A stretch of 64,000 nt of DNA, taken from assembly GCF_027594745.1 (NCBI RefSeq), contig NZ_CP110854.1:992001-1056000 (forward strand). Reading direction: 5' to 3'. Origin of the DNA: Saprospira grandis (GTDB taxonomy: Bacteria; Bacteroidota; Bacteroidia; Chitinophagales; Saprospiraceae). Below are positions 40,805-49,495 of the stretch, piece by piece. Numbering within the stretch: the stretch's first letter is position 1; each line of letters opens with the position of its first letter. A program made the position numbers and the translations under genes. The notes beneath the pieces are model-generated. The model saw nothing but the letters and a program-made list of their open reading frames with translations. It did no database searches and was not told where the DNA came from.

Positions 40805-42481
40805 ATGAAAGAAGATTTTGACAAATTCGATGAATATAGCCGAGAACTCTTTAATGATTTTGAGGCAGAGGCAGATCATCTAGCAGAGGATTGGATGAAG
40901 TTGGAAGCCCATTTGGATGCTAGCCAACAGGAAGAGGAGCAATTGGACCAATTGGTCCTTGGCGCTTTGGGCAGTTTTGAAGCCAATGAGCTGAGCATGG
41001 CAGAGGATTGGGACCGTCTACAAACAGACTTAGACCTCAATGCCGAAGAGGCCGAAGAGCTAGATGCCCTCGCTAGGCAGGCCTTGGCAGCCTATGCCGC
41101 TACAGAGGAAGAAATGCCCGAGGATTGGAGCCGCCTAGAAGCAGCCCTAGAGGAAGAAAAAAAGGAGCGTCCCCCTGTCTTTTGGCTAAAAAGCATGGAG
41201 GCAGGCTTGCTATTGCTCTCGCTCTTTACCCTAATTAACCTCTTTTATTTGCACCCTATGCAAGAAAAAGCGGCCGGGGAAAAAGGAGCGTCTAGCAAGG
41301 CCAGCACCGCCAATGATTTGGCCCAAAATACGCCCCTAGCTAAGCCCAAAAGCGATCAAAAAGATTCGCCTTCTTCCTTATCGGCTGGAGAAAATACGGC
41401 CCTAAGTAATGCGCTTCGCCTTAGTGAGGAGCAGCCGCAAATTGCCATGGGCAGCCCCCTACTACAGCAGCAGCCCGCTGGGGCATTTTCGACGAGCTTT
41501 GGGGCTGGCGCAAAATTGCCCCCCTTTATTCAGGGCCAAAATTTTGCAAAAGCAGCCGCTGGAGCTCAGGCTAATCTTTTACTGGCTACTGCTCAAGAGG
41601 AAAGCATGGAGCAAGCAGAAAACAGCCCTCAGATAAAGGGAACAGAAGAAGAAGCTCGTCCGGAAGAAGCCAGCCCCAAAGCAACACAAAATAAGGAAGC
41701 CGCTGTTTTTGCGGCCCTCGACCTAGAAGATCAGGGGCTGCCCTTGGCCGACTATTTGGCCAAAAAGGACAGCAATGATTTGGATAAATTGAGAGAAGAC
41801 CTCAGTTTTCAGCTCAAAAGTCCCTATAGTTTTCCTAAAATCTATAATCGCCATCGTCATTTGGGCCTATACACGGGCTTCAATTTGGGCCTAGGCGAAA
41901 CGGCCCATTTGGGTAGTGGACAAGCGGGTTTGCAGTTTGGTCTACAGCTAGAGCAGGAGCTCAACAAAAATTGGGGCTTGTCTTTGGGCCTATTTTGGCA
42001 GCGACAAAACTATGCACTTTTCGAGCAATCTAGCCTCCTCCTGCCCGATGGCCAAAGCTACAACCGCCTAATCAATAAGGAGGAGGGCTTGCAGTTGTTG
42101 CAATTGCCTTTGCAGCTTCGCTATACCGTATATCGAGATAGCAAATGGGAGTTGCAGACCTTGGCGGCTGGCCTTTATCAGTTGTCTTTGCACCGACAGC
42201 AGCGGGGCCAAGAAGAGCTAATCGGACAACAGGCGGCGGGGCAAATCCTCCAAAGAAGCTATTTGCCGCATAACTCGCCCAATTCGGCCCTTTTGCAAGA
42301 GGGTAGCTGGGCCAACAACCAACAGTTTGCCTTGCAATTGGGCTTGGGGCTCGACCGCCAATTGGGCGACCACTACCGCCTTTCTTTGCAGGCTCATTAT
42401 CTCCGCCAATTGGCCCAAAATGAACAGATGGCCGCTCATCATTTTCAGTTGTTGGTGGGCCTAAAATATCGCTTACCTTAA
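40805..42481 (+). CDS. Putative anti-sigma-like membrane protein with beta-barrel-like C-terminus (paralogue)
   Basis: The protein has 558 residues. The cytoplasmic N-terminus has three copies of an 'EDW..LE..LD' motif (AEDWMKLEAHLD, AEDWDRLQTDLD, PEDWSRLEAALE; residues about 27-120), while the paralogue at 13592 has one. A membrane helix follows (about 125-147), then a long Ala/Gln/Ser-rich linker, and a C-terminal region of amphipathic strands ('LGLYTGFNLGLGETAHLGSGQAGLQFGLQLEQ' in pattern) ending 'LVGLKYRLP', as in outer-membrane barrels. The triplicated motif may be the sigma-binding part; this is inference. Same two-gene arrangement as at 12973-14932. Confidence 0.7.
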   Translation: MKEDFDKFDEYSRELFNDFEAEADHLAEDWMKLEAHLDASQQEEEQLDQLVLGALGSFEANELSMAEDWDRLQTDLDLNAEEAEELDALARQALAAYAATEEEMPEDWSRLEAALEEEKKERPPVFWLKSMEAGLLLLSLFTLINLFYLHPMQEKAAGEKGASSKASTANDLAQNTPLAKPKSDQKDSPSSLSAGENTALSNALRLSEEQPQIAMGSPLLQQQPAGAFSTSFGAGAKLPPFIQGQNFAKAAAGAQANLLLATAQEESMEQAENSPQIKGTEEEARPEEASPKATQNKEAAVFAALDLEDQGLPLADYLAKKDSNDLDKLREDLSFQLKSPYSFPKIYNRHRHLGLYTGFNLGLGETAHLGSGQAGLQFGLQLEQELNKNWGLSLGLFWQRQNYALFEQSSLLLPDGQSYNRLINKEEGLQLLQLPLQLRYTVYRDSKWELQTLAAGLYQLSLHRQQRGQEELIGQQAAGQILQRSYLPHNSPNSALLQEGSWANNQQFALQLGLGLDRQLGDHYRLSLQAHYLRQLAQNEQMAAHHFQLLVGLKYRLP

Positions 42482-42499
42482 TTCTTTTTTCCCATAATG

Positions 42500-42665
42500 T
42501 TTTGGGGCCCGCGGCCGCCCTTTTTAGGAGGGGCGGCCGCCGCTATGCTGCGGGGCTCACAGGTCTGTTCGGCCCTGCAGCCGCCTGCGGCGGCTTTGGT
42601 CTGGCCTTCGGCCACCCCTCCGCAGCGCTGGGCCTTTGGCCTGACGGCCATGGCGGCTTGGCCGC
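42500..42665 (+). repeat. GGCCCC-family repeat, copy 14 (subfamily c)
   Basis: Starts 19 bases after the stop of the 558-residue membrane protein, with GGGGCCCGCGGCC at that end. Confidence 0.9.
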
Positions 42666-42691
42666 CTCCCAGCCCTTTAAGTTGGACCAAA

Positions 42692-42726
42692 AAAAAAAGC
42701 GAGATCGTGTAAACGATCTCGCTTTT
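42692..42726 (-). terminator. Terminator after tRNA-His copy 2
   Basis: Stem AGCGAGATCGT/ACGATCTCGCT followed by T9 on the minus strand. Confidence 0.85.
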
Positions 42727-42739
42727 GCTCTTAATGTAG

Positions 42740-42814
42740 GGAGGATGATGGGTTTCGAACCCACGACCTCCAGAACCACAATCTGGCGCTCTAACCAACT
42801 GAGCTACACCCTCC
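42740..42814 (-). tRNA. tRNA-His (GTG)
   Basis: A full cloverleaf: acceptor GAGGGTG/CATCCTC, D arm GCTC/GAGC, anticodon stem CCAGA/TCTGG with loop TTGTGGT (anticodon GTG), T arm GTGGG/CCCAT with TTCGAAA. The extra 5' G(-1) opposite C73, the His-tRNA hallmark, is encoded. CCA is not encoded. It is the downstream one of two identical copies. Confidence 0.95.
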
Positions 42815-42870
42815 ATCTTGAAGCGGTACAAATATAAAGCAGCTTTTTGGATAATCCAAGTTTTAGCCAT

Positions 42871-42905
42871 AAAAAAAAAGCGAGATACTAAATAGTATCT
42901 CGCTT
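42871..42905 (-). terminator. Terminator after tRNA-His copy 1
   Basis: Stem AGCGAGATACT/AGTATCTCGCT followed by T9 on the minus strand. The lower stem equals that of the other copy while the upper stem differs but still pairs. Confidence 0.85.
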
Positions 42906-42920
42906 TTGCTCTTAATGTAG

Positions 42921-42995
42921 GGAGGATGATGGGTTTCGAACCCACGACCTCCAGAACCACAATCTGGCGCTCTAACCAACTGAGCTACACCCTCC
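42921..42995 (-). tRNA. tRNA-His (GTG), second copy
   Basis: Identical in sequence to the copy at 42740-42814, 181 bases apart. Anticodon GTG, encoded G(-1) and C73, no encoded CCA. Confidence 0.95.
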
Positions 42996-43055
42996 ATCTT
43001 GAAAGCGGCACAAATATAAGCTAGCAAAATGAAAGGACCAAATTTTCTAGGAATT

Positions 43056-43412
43056 TTATTCTTCGCTAGGGTGCATAATTGCTTTTTTCTTGAGTAGGGT
43101 GGCTTCATCCTCTACATGTTCGGGGTCTGGAACGCAGCAATCTACGGGACAGACGGCTGCACATTGAGGTTCTTCATGAAAGCCGACGCATTCGGTGCAT
43201 TTATCGCTTACAATAAAATAGAAATCATCGGAAACGGGTTCGTTCATGAGGCCTGCATTGGCGGTTTTGCCGTTATGCAGTTCGAAATCGCCTTCTACTT
43301 CGGTGCCTTCTTCATAGGACCATTCTACGCCGCCTTCATAGATAGCGGTATTGGGGCATTCGGGTTCGCAGGCTCCGCAGTTAATACATTCGTCAGTGAT
43401 AATAATGGCCAT
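43056..43412 (-). CDS. 4Fe-4S dicluster ferredoxin
   Basis: The protein has 118 residues. First cluster 'CINCGACEPECPNTAI'; second 'CTECVGFHEEPQCAAVCPVDCC', with the 8-residue insert between Cys2 and Cys3 of cluster II that marks the Chromatium-type 2[4Fe-4S] ferredoxins. An acidic segment separates the clusters. It carries electrons in the cytoplasm; the partner is not apparent from the neighbours. The two tRNA-His genes follow on the same strand. Confidence 0.95.
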   Translation of the reverse strand: MAIIITDECINCGACEPECPNTAIYEGGVEWSYEEGTEVEGDFELHNGKTANAGLMNEPVSDDFYFIVSDKCTECVGFHEEPQCAAVCPVDCCVPDPEHVEDEATLLKKKAIMHPSEE

Positions 43413-43567
43413 AAATAGAAAATTATAGGGCAGTAAAGAATCAGTTCAATGGGAAAAAGTCTTAGTCAGGGACTTTTTGTTTGGAGGGCTAATTATTTTG
43501 CGCTCCAATAAGAAACCCCAAAGATAGCAAGCAGTTTAAAGAAAGGGGAGAATTTGCGCCCAAAACT

Positions 43568-43737
43568 TTTGCCCTGCTTGCAGGGCTTTTGGGCAGCCGC
43601 GGGCTGCCTTTGTGGTGGCCTAGCGCTGTGGAGGGGTGGCCGCAGGCCAGACCGAGCTGGCAAAGCCAGCGAAGGGCCGAGCAGGCTTGCGAGCCCCGCA
43701 ACATAGCGCCGCAGCTTTGCTGCGGAGGCCCCAAAAC
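43568..43737 (-). repeat. GGCCCC-family repeat, copy 15 (mixed a/c)
   Basis: CCTAGCGCTGTGG at one end and CATAGCGCCGCAG with GGCCCCAAAA at the other: a hybrid of subfamilies a and c. The right end abuts the terminator of the DUF5606 gene. Confidence 0.85.
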
Positions 43738-43738
43738 A

Positions 43739-43773
43739 TAAAAAAAGCCAACCCTAAAAAAAGAGTTGGCTAA
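43739..43773 (-). terminator. Terminator after the DUF5606 gene
   Basis: Stem AGCCAAC/GTTGGCT with T7 on the minus strand, 24 bases beyond the stop. Confidence 0.75.
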
Positions 43774-43796
43774 AACTTTATAGAAGCAAAGGCGGC

Positions 43797-44246
43797 TTAG
43801 GCCTCTGTATTTTCTTCTTCAGTAGATGTTTCTTCTTCTACAACGGGATCGGGTTCTAGGTCAATGATACCCCGATCGTTGAGGAAATTGAACCACTTAA
43901 TAATTTTCTTGATATCAGAGATCAGTACACGGTCGGTATCGTGGCTGGGCAAAATTTCTAGAAAATAGCTACGGAGTTCTTGAGGCTTAGCTTTAGAGGT
44001 AGGCGTAGGCAACTGCTCGAGTTGGCTAAACATATTGCGAAACACCTGCTTGAGGTCTACGGTATCCTGTTCATCTTCCGTATAGATAGAGATAGATTCT
44101 AGGGGAGTAAACTGGTGTACTCGTCCAGAGGCGAACATTCTCTTTTTGCTATCTAGCTCTTCTAGAATAAGGCCATTGGGGCGGTTGGCAGCCATGCGAT
44201 AAATGCCTGGGCGTCCGCTTACCGCCACGAGTCGTTCTAGGTTCAT
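43797..44246 (-). CDS. DUF5606 family protein
   Basis: The protein has 149 residues. The N-terminal 'LERLVAVSGRPGIYRM', 'NGLILEELDSKKRMFASG' and 'LESISIYTED' match the DUF5606 family, a short conserved protein of Bacteroidota. The distal part 'LPSHDTDRVLISDIKKIIKWFNFLNDRGIIDL' is also typical. The C-terminus is an acidic Glu/Thr tail. No signal peptide; cytoplasmic. The family's function is unknown to me. Apparently monocistronic with its own terminator. Confidence 0.8.
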   Translation of the reverse strand: MNLERLVAVSGRPGIYRMAANRPNGLILEELDSKKRMFASGRVHQFTPLESISIYTEDEQDTVDLKQVFRNMFSQLEQLPTPTSKAKPQELRSYFLEILPSHDTDRVLISDIKKIIKWFNFLNDRGIIDLEPDPVVEEETSTEEENTEA

Positions 44247-44513
44247 TATATATTACATTTATTTAAATAAAATCAAAAGCTAAAAAGGGCTACAATAAGG
44301 GCCCTCACAAAAGCATTAGGGTTTTAATGAGGAGAGGCCCATTATGGAGCGAAATCCAAAAATACAAATACATTTACTAATGTAAAGGGACAAGCAATTT
44401 TTTTTTATCTTGTCCTTAGTCCCTTAGACCTCACTCCATTCCCCAAAACCAAAAAATTATATTTCAATCTGCGGCCATTGGCAGGGCCAGGCCGGCACAA
44501 AAAAAAACACAGT

Positions 44514-45299
44514 ATGAGAACGTTGACTTGTTTAGTATTGCTGCTCTTGGCAGGCAGTGGGGCATTTGCTCAGAAGGAAAAGGCCAGTGGGGTCAACTCT
44601 TTGCAGTATAGCGAGTTTATTCCGGTGGAACCCATTGAGTTTTATGATAATGTAGAGGTAGCCGATAATGAGGGCAATGTAGATCTGAAGTACATCAAGA
44701 GCATGGACAAGCGAGAGCTACTAGAGTACTTGACCAATGAAACGGTTTTGGTTTCTGTTGCAGAGGTAGATCCGACAGGAAAAATGAGTTTTATTCCGGG
44801 TCGAGTATCTGATAAGGGCATGCAATATATTGTGACCATGGACTACCTCAAGTTTGCCACCTTGGAGGTAAAAAAAGAAGGCGATGTCGCTGGCGAAGCT
44901 GCTGCTGGCGTGGGTTTCCGAGTGATCTTAAACATTTCTTCTCGGGCCAAGGACATCAACCTCAGTGATATTTTTAGTATTGGTATGGCTGCCACCGACA
45001 AAAAGGTGTATGGCTCTGTGCGGGTAGAAGCCATTGGTTTGCACGATCCCGAGGTCACTTCGGTGATTCCTTTGCCTAGCGAAATTAGCGGGGCTTCTAT
45101 TCAGTCAGTTATGCAAGCCATTACTATTATCAAGTATAAAATTTATGATGAAAAGACGCGTCTCAATCCACAAATTGTAGGCGTACGCGGCACCAAAGAG
45201 GGCGTAACGCTTCAGGAACTCCGCGAGGCGGTTATGAAGTACCATAAGTTGGGCAAGAAAAATGTAGCCACCAACAAAAGTGCCCCCAGAAAGAAATAG
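44514..45299 (+). CDS. Unrecognised secreted protein
   Basis: The protein has 261 residues from ATG 44514 (MRTLTCLVLLLLAGSGAFAQ, signal peptide). The body contains 'FIPVEPIEFYDNVEVADNEG', 'FRVILNISSRAKDINLSDIFSIGMAA' and ends in a basic tail ('NKSAPRKK'). It looks like an alpha/beta periplasmic domain. I do not recognise the family. It resembles neither GldN nor OmpA. It shares a bidirectional terminator with the convergent GH3 gene. Confidence 0.75.
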   Translation: MRTLTCLVLLLLAGSGAFAQKEKASGVNSLQYSEFIPVEPIEFYDNVEVADNEGNVDLKYIKSMDKRELLEYLTNETVLVSVAEVDPTGKMSFIPGRVSDKGMQYIVTMDYLKFATLEVKKEGDVAGEAAAGVGFRVILNISSRAKDINLSDIFSIGMAATDKKVYGSVRVEAIGLHDPEVTSVIPLPSEISGASIQSVMQAITIIKYKIYDEKTRLNPQIVGVRGTKEGVTLQELREAVMKYHKLGKKNVATNKSAPRKK

Positions 45300-45316
45300 T
45301 CTAGTCTCTACTGAGC

Positions 45317-45353
45317 AGAAAAAAGGCCAGCGAAATTCGCTGGCCTTTTTTGG
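45317..45353. terminator. Bidirectional terminator
   Basis: Stem AAAAGGCCAGCGAA/TTCGCTGGCCTTTT with A and T tracts on both sides, between convergent genes. Confidence 0.9.
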
Positions 45354-45361
45354 TTTATCGA

Positions 45362-46867
45362 TTAAGCGGTGGGAAACAACTCTCGGAGCTTATCGGCAAT
45401 TTTGCGGTCATCGGATAGACGAGGTACCTTATTTTGTCCTCCCAGTTTGCCAATAGACTTCATATATTGTCGGAAGGCGTCGGCTGGAACTGGGCGGATT
45501 TTTAGTGGCTGCAAGATCTTATCTCGGACCAAATCCTCATAATAAATATTTTGTTTGCGCATAGCCAAATCGAGGCGCTCGGCCAGCAGCTCCAAGTTTT
45601 CTGGCAGCTGATCAAAGGCAACCCACCATTCGTGATAAGGCTTCCCCCCTTCTGGGGGCGTTACCTGTGGGGCCACCGAAAACTCCACCACCTTGGCGGG
45701 TTCTACCTCTAGGGCCTCTAAAAGGGCCTGCTCCACCTCTTTGCCAATCACATGCTCTCCAAAGGCCGAAATATAATGCTTGATGCGGCCCGTGACCAAA
45801 ATCCGATAAGGGTCTTTAGAGATAAACTGCACCGTATCGCCAATGCTATAGCCCCAAAGCCCCGCATTGGTATTTAATACTAGGGCGTAATTTACGCCCA
45901 GCTCCACCTCGGCCAAAGAAAGGCGGGGCGGGTTTTCAGAAAAGTATTGGTCGGCAGGCACAAACTCGAAGAAAATGCCCGAATTGATATTGAGCAAAAG
46001 CCCGGGCGCATCTTGCTGGTCCTGATAGGCAATAAAGCCCTCCGAGGCGGGATAAGTCTCTACAGAGGGAATTCGCCCCCCCACCAAAGACTCTAATTTC
46101 TCTCGATAGGGCTCAAAATTGACGCCCCCATAAACAAAGATAGAGAGATTGGGAAAAACCTCTAAAACGGTCTTCTTGCCCGTCCGCTCCAATAGGCGCT
46201 CATAATACATTTGTACCCAAGGCGGAATCCCCGAAATTAAACGCATATCCGCATCCTTGGTCTCTTCTACAATGCGGTCCAGCTTTTCTTCCCAATCTTC
46301 TATGCAGTTGGTTTCATAAGAAGGCAGCTGGTTTCCTTTTAACCAACTGGGCACCAAATGGTTAGAAATACCAGAAAGCCGACCGAGCAAAATGTCGCCC
46401 TTTTTCTCTAGTGCTGGAGAGCCCGACAAAAAGATCATTTTCCCATCCATAAAATCGGCCTTGCCCGTCTGGGCAATATAATTAAATACCGAATTTCGGG
46501 CTGTTCCAAAATGGTTGGGAATACTTTCTTTGGTTAGGGGAATAAATTTGGCTCCCGAAGTCGTGCCCGAAGTTTTTGCATAATATTTGGGCCGACCTTT
46601 CCAAAGTACATTTTCCTCTCCCGCATTGATGCGCTCCACATAAGGCCGCAAAGCCTCATAATCAACCAAAGGCACCTGCTGCTTAAAGCTGGCATAATCT
46701 ACAATTTTATCAAATTGATGGTCCTTGCCATAAGCCGTTGTTTGGCCCACCGCCACCAATTCTTGCCGGATTTTCTCCTGATAGTCCAGCCCCTTTAGCG
46801 CTTGCCCATTTTTTTGCTTACTGATGTAGCGAGCTAGCTGCTTTATAAGGAAAGATTTTATAGACAT
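45362..46867 (-). CDS. GH3-family acyl-adenylate/amidosynthetase-like protein
   Basis: The protein has 501 residues. The ATP/AMP-binding signature is 'YYAKTSGTTSGAKFIPLT' (residues about 94-110). Later motifs are 'FVYGGVNFEPYREKLESLVG', 'ETYPASEGFIAYQDQ' and 'YALVLNTNAGLWGYSIGDTVQFIS', all typical of the GH3 fold known from plant auxin- and jasmonate-conjugating enzymes. Bacterial GH3 proteins adenylate a carboxylate and probably join it to an amine; the substrate here is unknown. Cytoplasmic. No neighbour suggests a pathway. Confidence 0.9.
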   Translation of the reverse strand: MSIKSFLIKQLARYISKQKNGQALKGLDYQEKIRQELVAVGQTTAYGKDHQFDKIVDYASFKQQVPLVDYEALRPYVERINAGEENVLWKGRPKYYAKTSGTTSGAKFIPLTKESIPNHFGTARNSVFNYIAQTGKADFMDGKMIFLSGSPALEKKGDILLGRLSGISNHLVPSWLKGNQLPSYETNCIEDWEEKLDRIVEETKDADMRLISGIPPWVQMYYERLLERTGKKTVLEVFPNLSIFVYGGVNFEPYREKLESLVGGRIPSVETYPASEGFIAYQDQQDAPGLLLNINSGIFFEFVPADQYFSENPPRLSLAEVELGVNYALVLNTNAGLWGYSIGDTVQFISKDPYRILVTGRIKHYISAFGEHVIGKEVEQALLEALEVEPAKVVEFSVAPQVTPPEGGKPYHEWWVAFDQLPENLELLAERLDLAMRKQNIYYEDLVRDKILQPLKIRPVPADAFRQYMKSIGKLGGQNKVPRLSDDRKIADKLRELFPTA

Positions 46868-46940
46868 GAATATATTTTTTGATGATTTCTTAAAGGCGAA
46901 GATCCAAAATCAGGGGCAAAGGCAAAAGTATTTTCCTATT

Positions 46941-47104
46941 TTTTTGGGGCTGCCCCTCGCTGCGCTCGGGTCGGGCTGTCTCGCAGCTCGATCTTCGCTC
47001 GGCCCTGCAAGCTTTTTCGCTGCGCTTCAAAAGCTTTGGGTCTGCCGCCTGCGGCGGCCCTGCTGCCCATCCCTCAGCCTGCGGCCCTATCGGGCCTGTA
47101 GGAC
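46941..47104 (+). repeat. GGCCCC-family repeat, copy 16 (subfamily b)
   Basis: Lies 73 bases upstream of the GH3 start, GGGGCTGCCCC end toward it. The right part of the gap (47105-47253) contains the OmpA promoter. Confidence 0.9.
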
Positions 47105-47181
47105 CGAAAAAGGCCAAAACATAAATTTTATAGATTAAATATAGAAATTAGACTAAAGCCCTGCTTTTCGGCAAGTTTTCT

Positions 47182-47189
47182 TATATTTG
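47182..47189 (+). promoter_or_regulatory. -7 element of the OmpA-family gene
   Basis: TATATTTG matches TAnnTTTG exactly, 64 bases upstream of the ATG. No clear -33 TTTG is seen at the expected distance. Confidence 0.5.
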
Positions 47190-47253
47190 CCCACTGTTAA
47201 AGTAAGATACAAAACTGTTGTCCATCATTTTATTTCATACAAAAATTGTCAGA

Positions 47254-48948
47254 ATGAAGAAGTTATATTTAAGCTGCTTATTGATGCTCTTGAGCTTTGG
47301 CATGGCCTCTGCCCAAGACTTGCAAGATAGCTTTGAACTTTACTTCGAGTTTAATCGTGCTATCCTAAAACAGGAAAGTAAAACGCAGATCGACTCTTTC
47401 TTGGAGGCCACTAAAGGCCGCCGTCTTGGTGTACGTATCGCAGGTTATACTTGTGATATCGGAACCGAAAACTACAACATGGGCCTCTCTGAGCGCCGTG
47501 CTGAATCTGCCTTTGAATACCTCAAGGAAGTCGGAGAACCCGAAGATAAAATGGAGCTATTCTTCTACGGAGAAAAAGATCTTAAGTACGGTCAAGGCGG
47601 TGTAGCCGAAAACCGTCGTGTGTATTTCCTCTTCACACTAGAAGATGATGACCGCGATACCCTTTTGCAAAAAGGTTGCTTGGAAGTATTCGTAGAAAAA
47701 GGAACCTTCAAGCCTAAAAAGAATAAAGACATTACCTTTACTTACAAAAGCTTGTCTACTGCTCGTGAAGTAGCTCAGGCCGGTATCAAAATGGAAGACG
47801 AAAACGGCAAAGGCGTTTATGCCAATGCTATCGCTTACTTTGATGCTAAAGTAGATGGCAATGCACTAGAAGCTGGCAAAACCCTTAAGGTGAAAATGCC
47901 CGCAGTTGGCGAAGATGCCGAAGGCTTTATGCTTTATACTGGCGTAGATAATGGCGGAACAATTACTTGGAAAAGCACAGGTAAGCCCTGTGGTAGCCTA
48001 GTAAAAGAAGGCGATTGCTCTACCTATAACTTCGAAATGGAAGTAAACGGCTACTGTGGCTGCCTTAAGCCCCGCGCTTGTGAAGAAGATTGTAGCGAAG
48101 ACCCCTTCGGTGGTGAGCGTCTACCCAATCTAGAAGCTGCCGATATCCGCTATAGCAGCGAAGGTTCTGTGGCCCAAATCAAAGATGGTACTTATACTCA
48201 AGACATCGCCAACATGGATGTTCAAGTAGTAGATGAGCCCAACAAAGAGTCTGATTGCGACATCTGCGAGCAGTTCCAGTACGGTATCGCTACCGAAGAT
48301 TGGTTCCCCGCTTATGCTAACATGAATGATAGCAAAAACGTAATCGTTAAGGCTAAAAACTCTGCTGGCGAAGCTCAGCAAGGTGATGGCAACCGTGGCA
48401 TGCGCATTATGCTTCCCCGCGATAAAGTAACTGAAACTAACCCTGTTTTGCTTACTGGCCGCCTTACAAAGCAAGGCTACATGAAGTGGGAAACTTCTAA
48501 GTATGAGCAAGCTACTTGCCTTGGTCCTATCAACTGTGATTATATCGTTTTTGATGTTCCTGCTACGGGTAACTACAAGTTGGGCGAATGGAATGAAGAG
48601 CCTAAAGCTCCAGGTGAAGATACTTATGTACTCAAAACTCGTGTACTCCGTAACTCTACTATCCTTGTAGCCAACAAGAAAACAGGCTATGTTTACCGTG
48701 CGAAAAATGTAACTCGCAAAGGTAAAACTCGTACCAAAGAGTACCACATCCGCCAAGATGATAACATGGATGATATCATCATTCTTCAGCGCTACCAGCA
48801 CAAGAAGAAGGCACAGAAAAAGCGTTATGCTGAGGTGAAATTGACTGACCTTAAGTATAAGAAGAAAAAGAAAATGTACGTACTCCGTAAGCGTACTAGC
48901 AAGAAAATCAAAGAGTGGGACGAAATGGACCTCAACCTTTGTAAATAA
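47254..48948 (+). CDS. OmpA-family envelope protein
   Basis: The protein has 564 residues from ATG 47254 (MKKLYLSCLLMLLSFGMASAQ). Unusually, the OmpA-like domain is at the N-terminus (residues about 22-130): 'YFEFNRAILKQESKTQIDSFLEA', 'RIAGYTCDIGTENYNMGLSERRAESAFEYL', 'ENRRVYFLF', the peptidoglycan-contact pattern. The remainder is a long beta-rich, Cys-containing region ('CGCLKPRACEEDCSEDPFGG') and a basic tail with 'KKAQKKRY' and 'KKKKKMYVLRKR'. Codon choice (CGT, CTT, GCT, AAC) differs from neighbours and suggests high expression. It probably anchors the outer membrane to the cell wall. Confidence 0.85.
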   Translation: MKKLYLSCLLMLLSFGMASAQDLQDSFELYFEFNRAILKQESKTQIDSFLEATKGRRLGVRIAGYTCDIGTENYNMGLSERRAESAFEYLKEVGEPEDKMELFFYGEKDLKYGQGGVAENRRVYFLFTLEDDDRDTLLQKGCLEVFVEKGTFKPKKNKDITFTYKSLSTAREVAQAGIKMEDENGKGVYANAIAYFDAKVDGNALEAGKTLKVKMPAVGEDAEGFMLYTGVDNGGTITWKSTGKPCGSLVKEGDCSTYNFEMEVNGYCGCLKPRACEEDCSEDPFGGERLPNLEAADIRYSSEGSVAQIKDGTYTQDIANMDVQVVDEPNKESDCDICEQFQYGIATEDWFPAYANMNDSKNVIVKAKNSAGEAQQGDGNRGMRIMLPRDKVTETNPVLLTGRLTKQGYMKWETSKYEQATCLGPINCDYIVFDVPATGNYKLGEWNEEPKAPGEDTYVLKTRVLRNSTILVANKKTGYVYRAKNVTRKGKTRTKEYHIRQDDNMDDIIILQRYQHKKKAQKKRYAEVKLTDLKYKKKKKMYVLRKRTSKKIKEWDEMDLNLCK

Positions 48949-48970
48949 TTGCTTCTTTAAGCTTTAATTT

Positions 48971-49006
48971 TAAGGGCCCGCTGCTGTAGCAGCGGGCCCT
49001 TTTTAT
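48971..49006 (+). terminator. Terminator after the OmpA-family gene
   Basis: Stem AAGGGCCCGCTGCT/AGCAGCGGGCCCTT followed by T5. Confidence 0.9.
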
Positions 49007-49024
49007 CATGATAAATACCTAATT

Positions 49025-49495
49025 ATGTCTATTCAAATTCGCCCAGGTAACCCCCAAGATATTCCCGCCATTCATGCCCTTGTCCGAGAGCTCGCTATTT
49101 ATGAACAAGCAGAAGCCGAGCATACGGTAAGTATAGAAGAAATGAAAGGACACGCCTTTGGCCCCCAAGCCTATTTCTCTTTCCTAGTAGCCGAAAATGA
49201 GCAGGGCCAAATTTTGGGAATGGCGCTTTATTTCTTTAGTTATTCTACCTGGAAAGGCCCCTGCCTCTATCTAGAAGATTTGGTGGTTAAGGAAGATTGC
49301 CGCCGCCAAGGTATTGGCCAACTCCTTTTTGATGAACTCCTGCATATTGCTAAAACAAAAAAAGTGGGCCGAATGAGCTGGCAGGTACTCGATTGGAATG
49401 CGCCCGCTATTGCTTTTTATAAAAAACTAGGTGCTCAACTTGATGAAAGCTGGATTAACTGTCAATTTAGAAAAGAATTTATTGAAAACTATTAA
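49025..49495 (+). CDS. GNAT-family N-acetyltransferase
   Basis: The protein has 156 residues and starts 19 bases after the terminator. The acetyl-CoA loop is 'LYLEDLVVKEDCRRQGIGQLLFDEL' (pattern RxxGxG, residues about 80-104), followed by 'WQVLDWNAPAIAFYKKLGAQ'. This layout matches the diamine/thialysine acetyltransferase-like GNAT group (for example 'YLEDLYV...RGxGxGxxL'). The substrate is probably a small amine, but this is not certain. Cytoplasmic. The last 14 bases overlap the following gene. Confidence 0.9.
   Translation: MSIQIRPGNPQDIPAIHALVRELAIYEQAEAEHTVSIEEMKGHAFGPQAYFSFLVAENEQGQILGMALYFFSYSTWKGPCLYLEDLVVKEDCRRQGIGQLLFDELLHIAKTKKVGRMSWQVLDWNAPAIAFYKKLGAQLDESWINCQFRKEFIENY

Noticed and set aside
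44514..45299. GldN/PorN gliding protein
   Set aside because: Secreted size is similar, but I see none of the GldN sequence patterns, so it is left unnamed.
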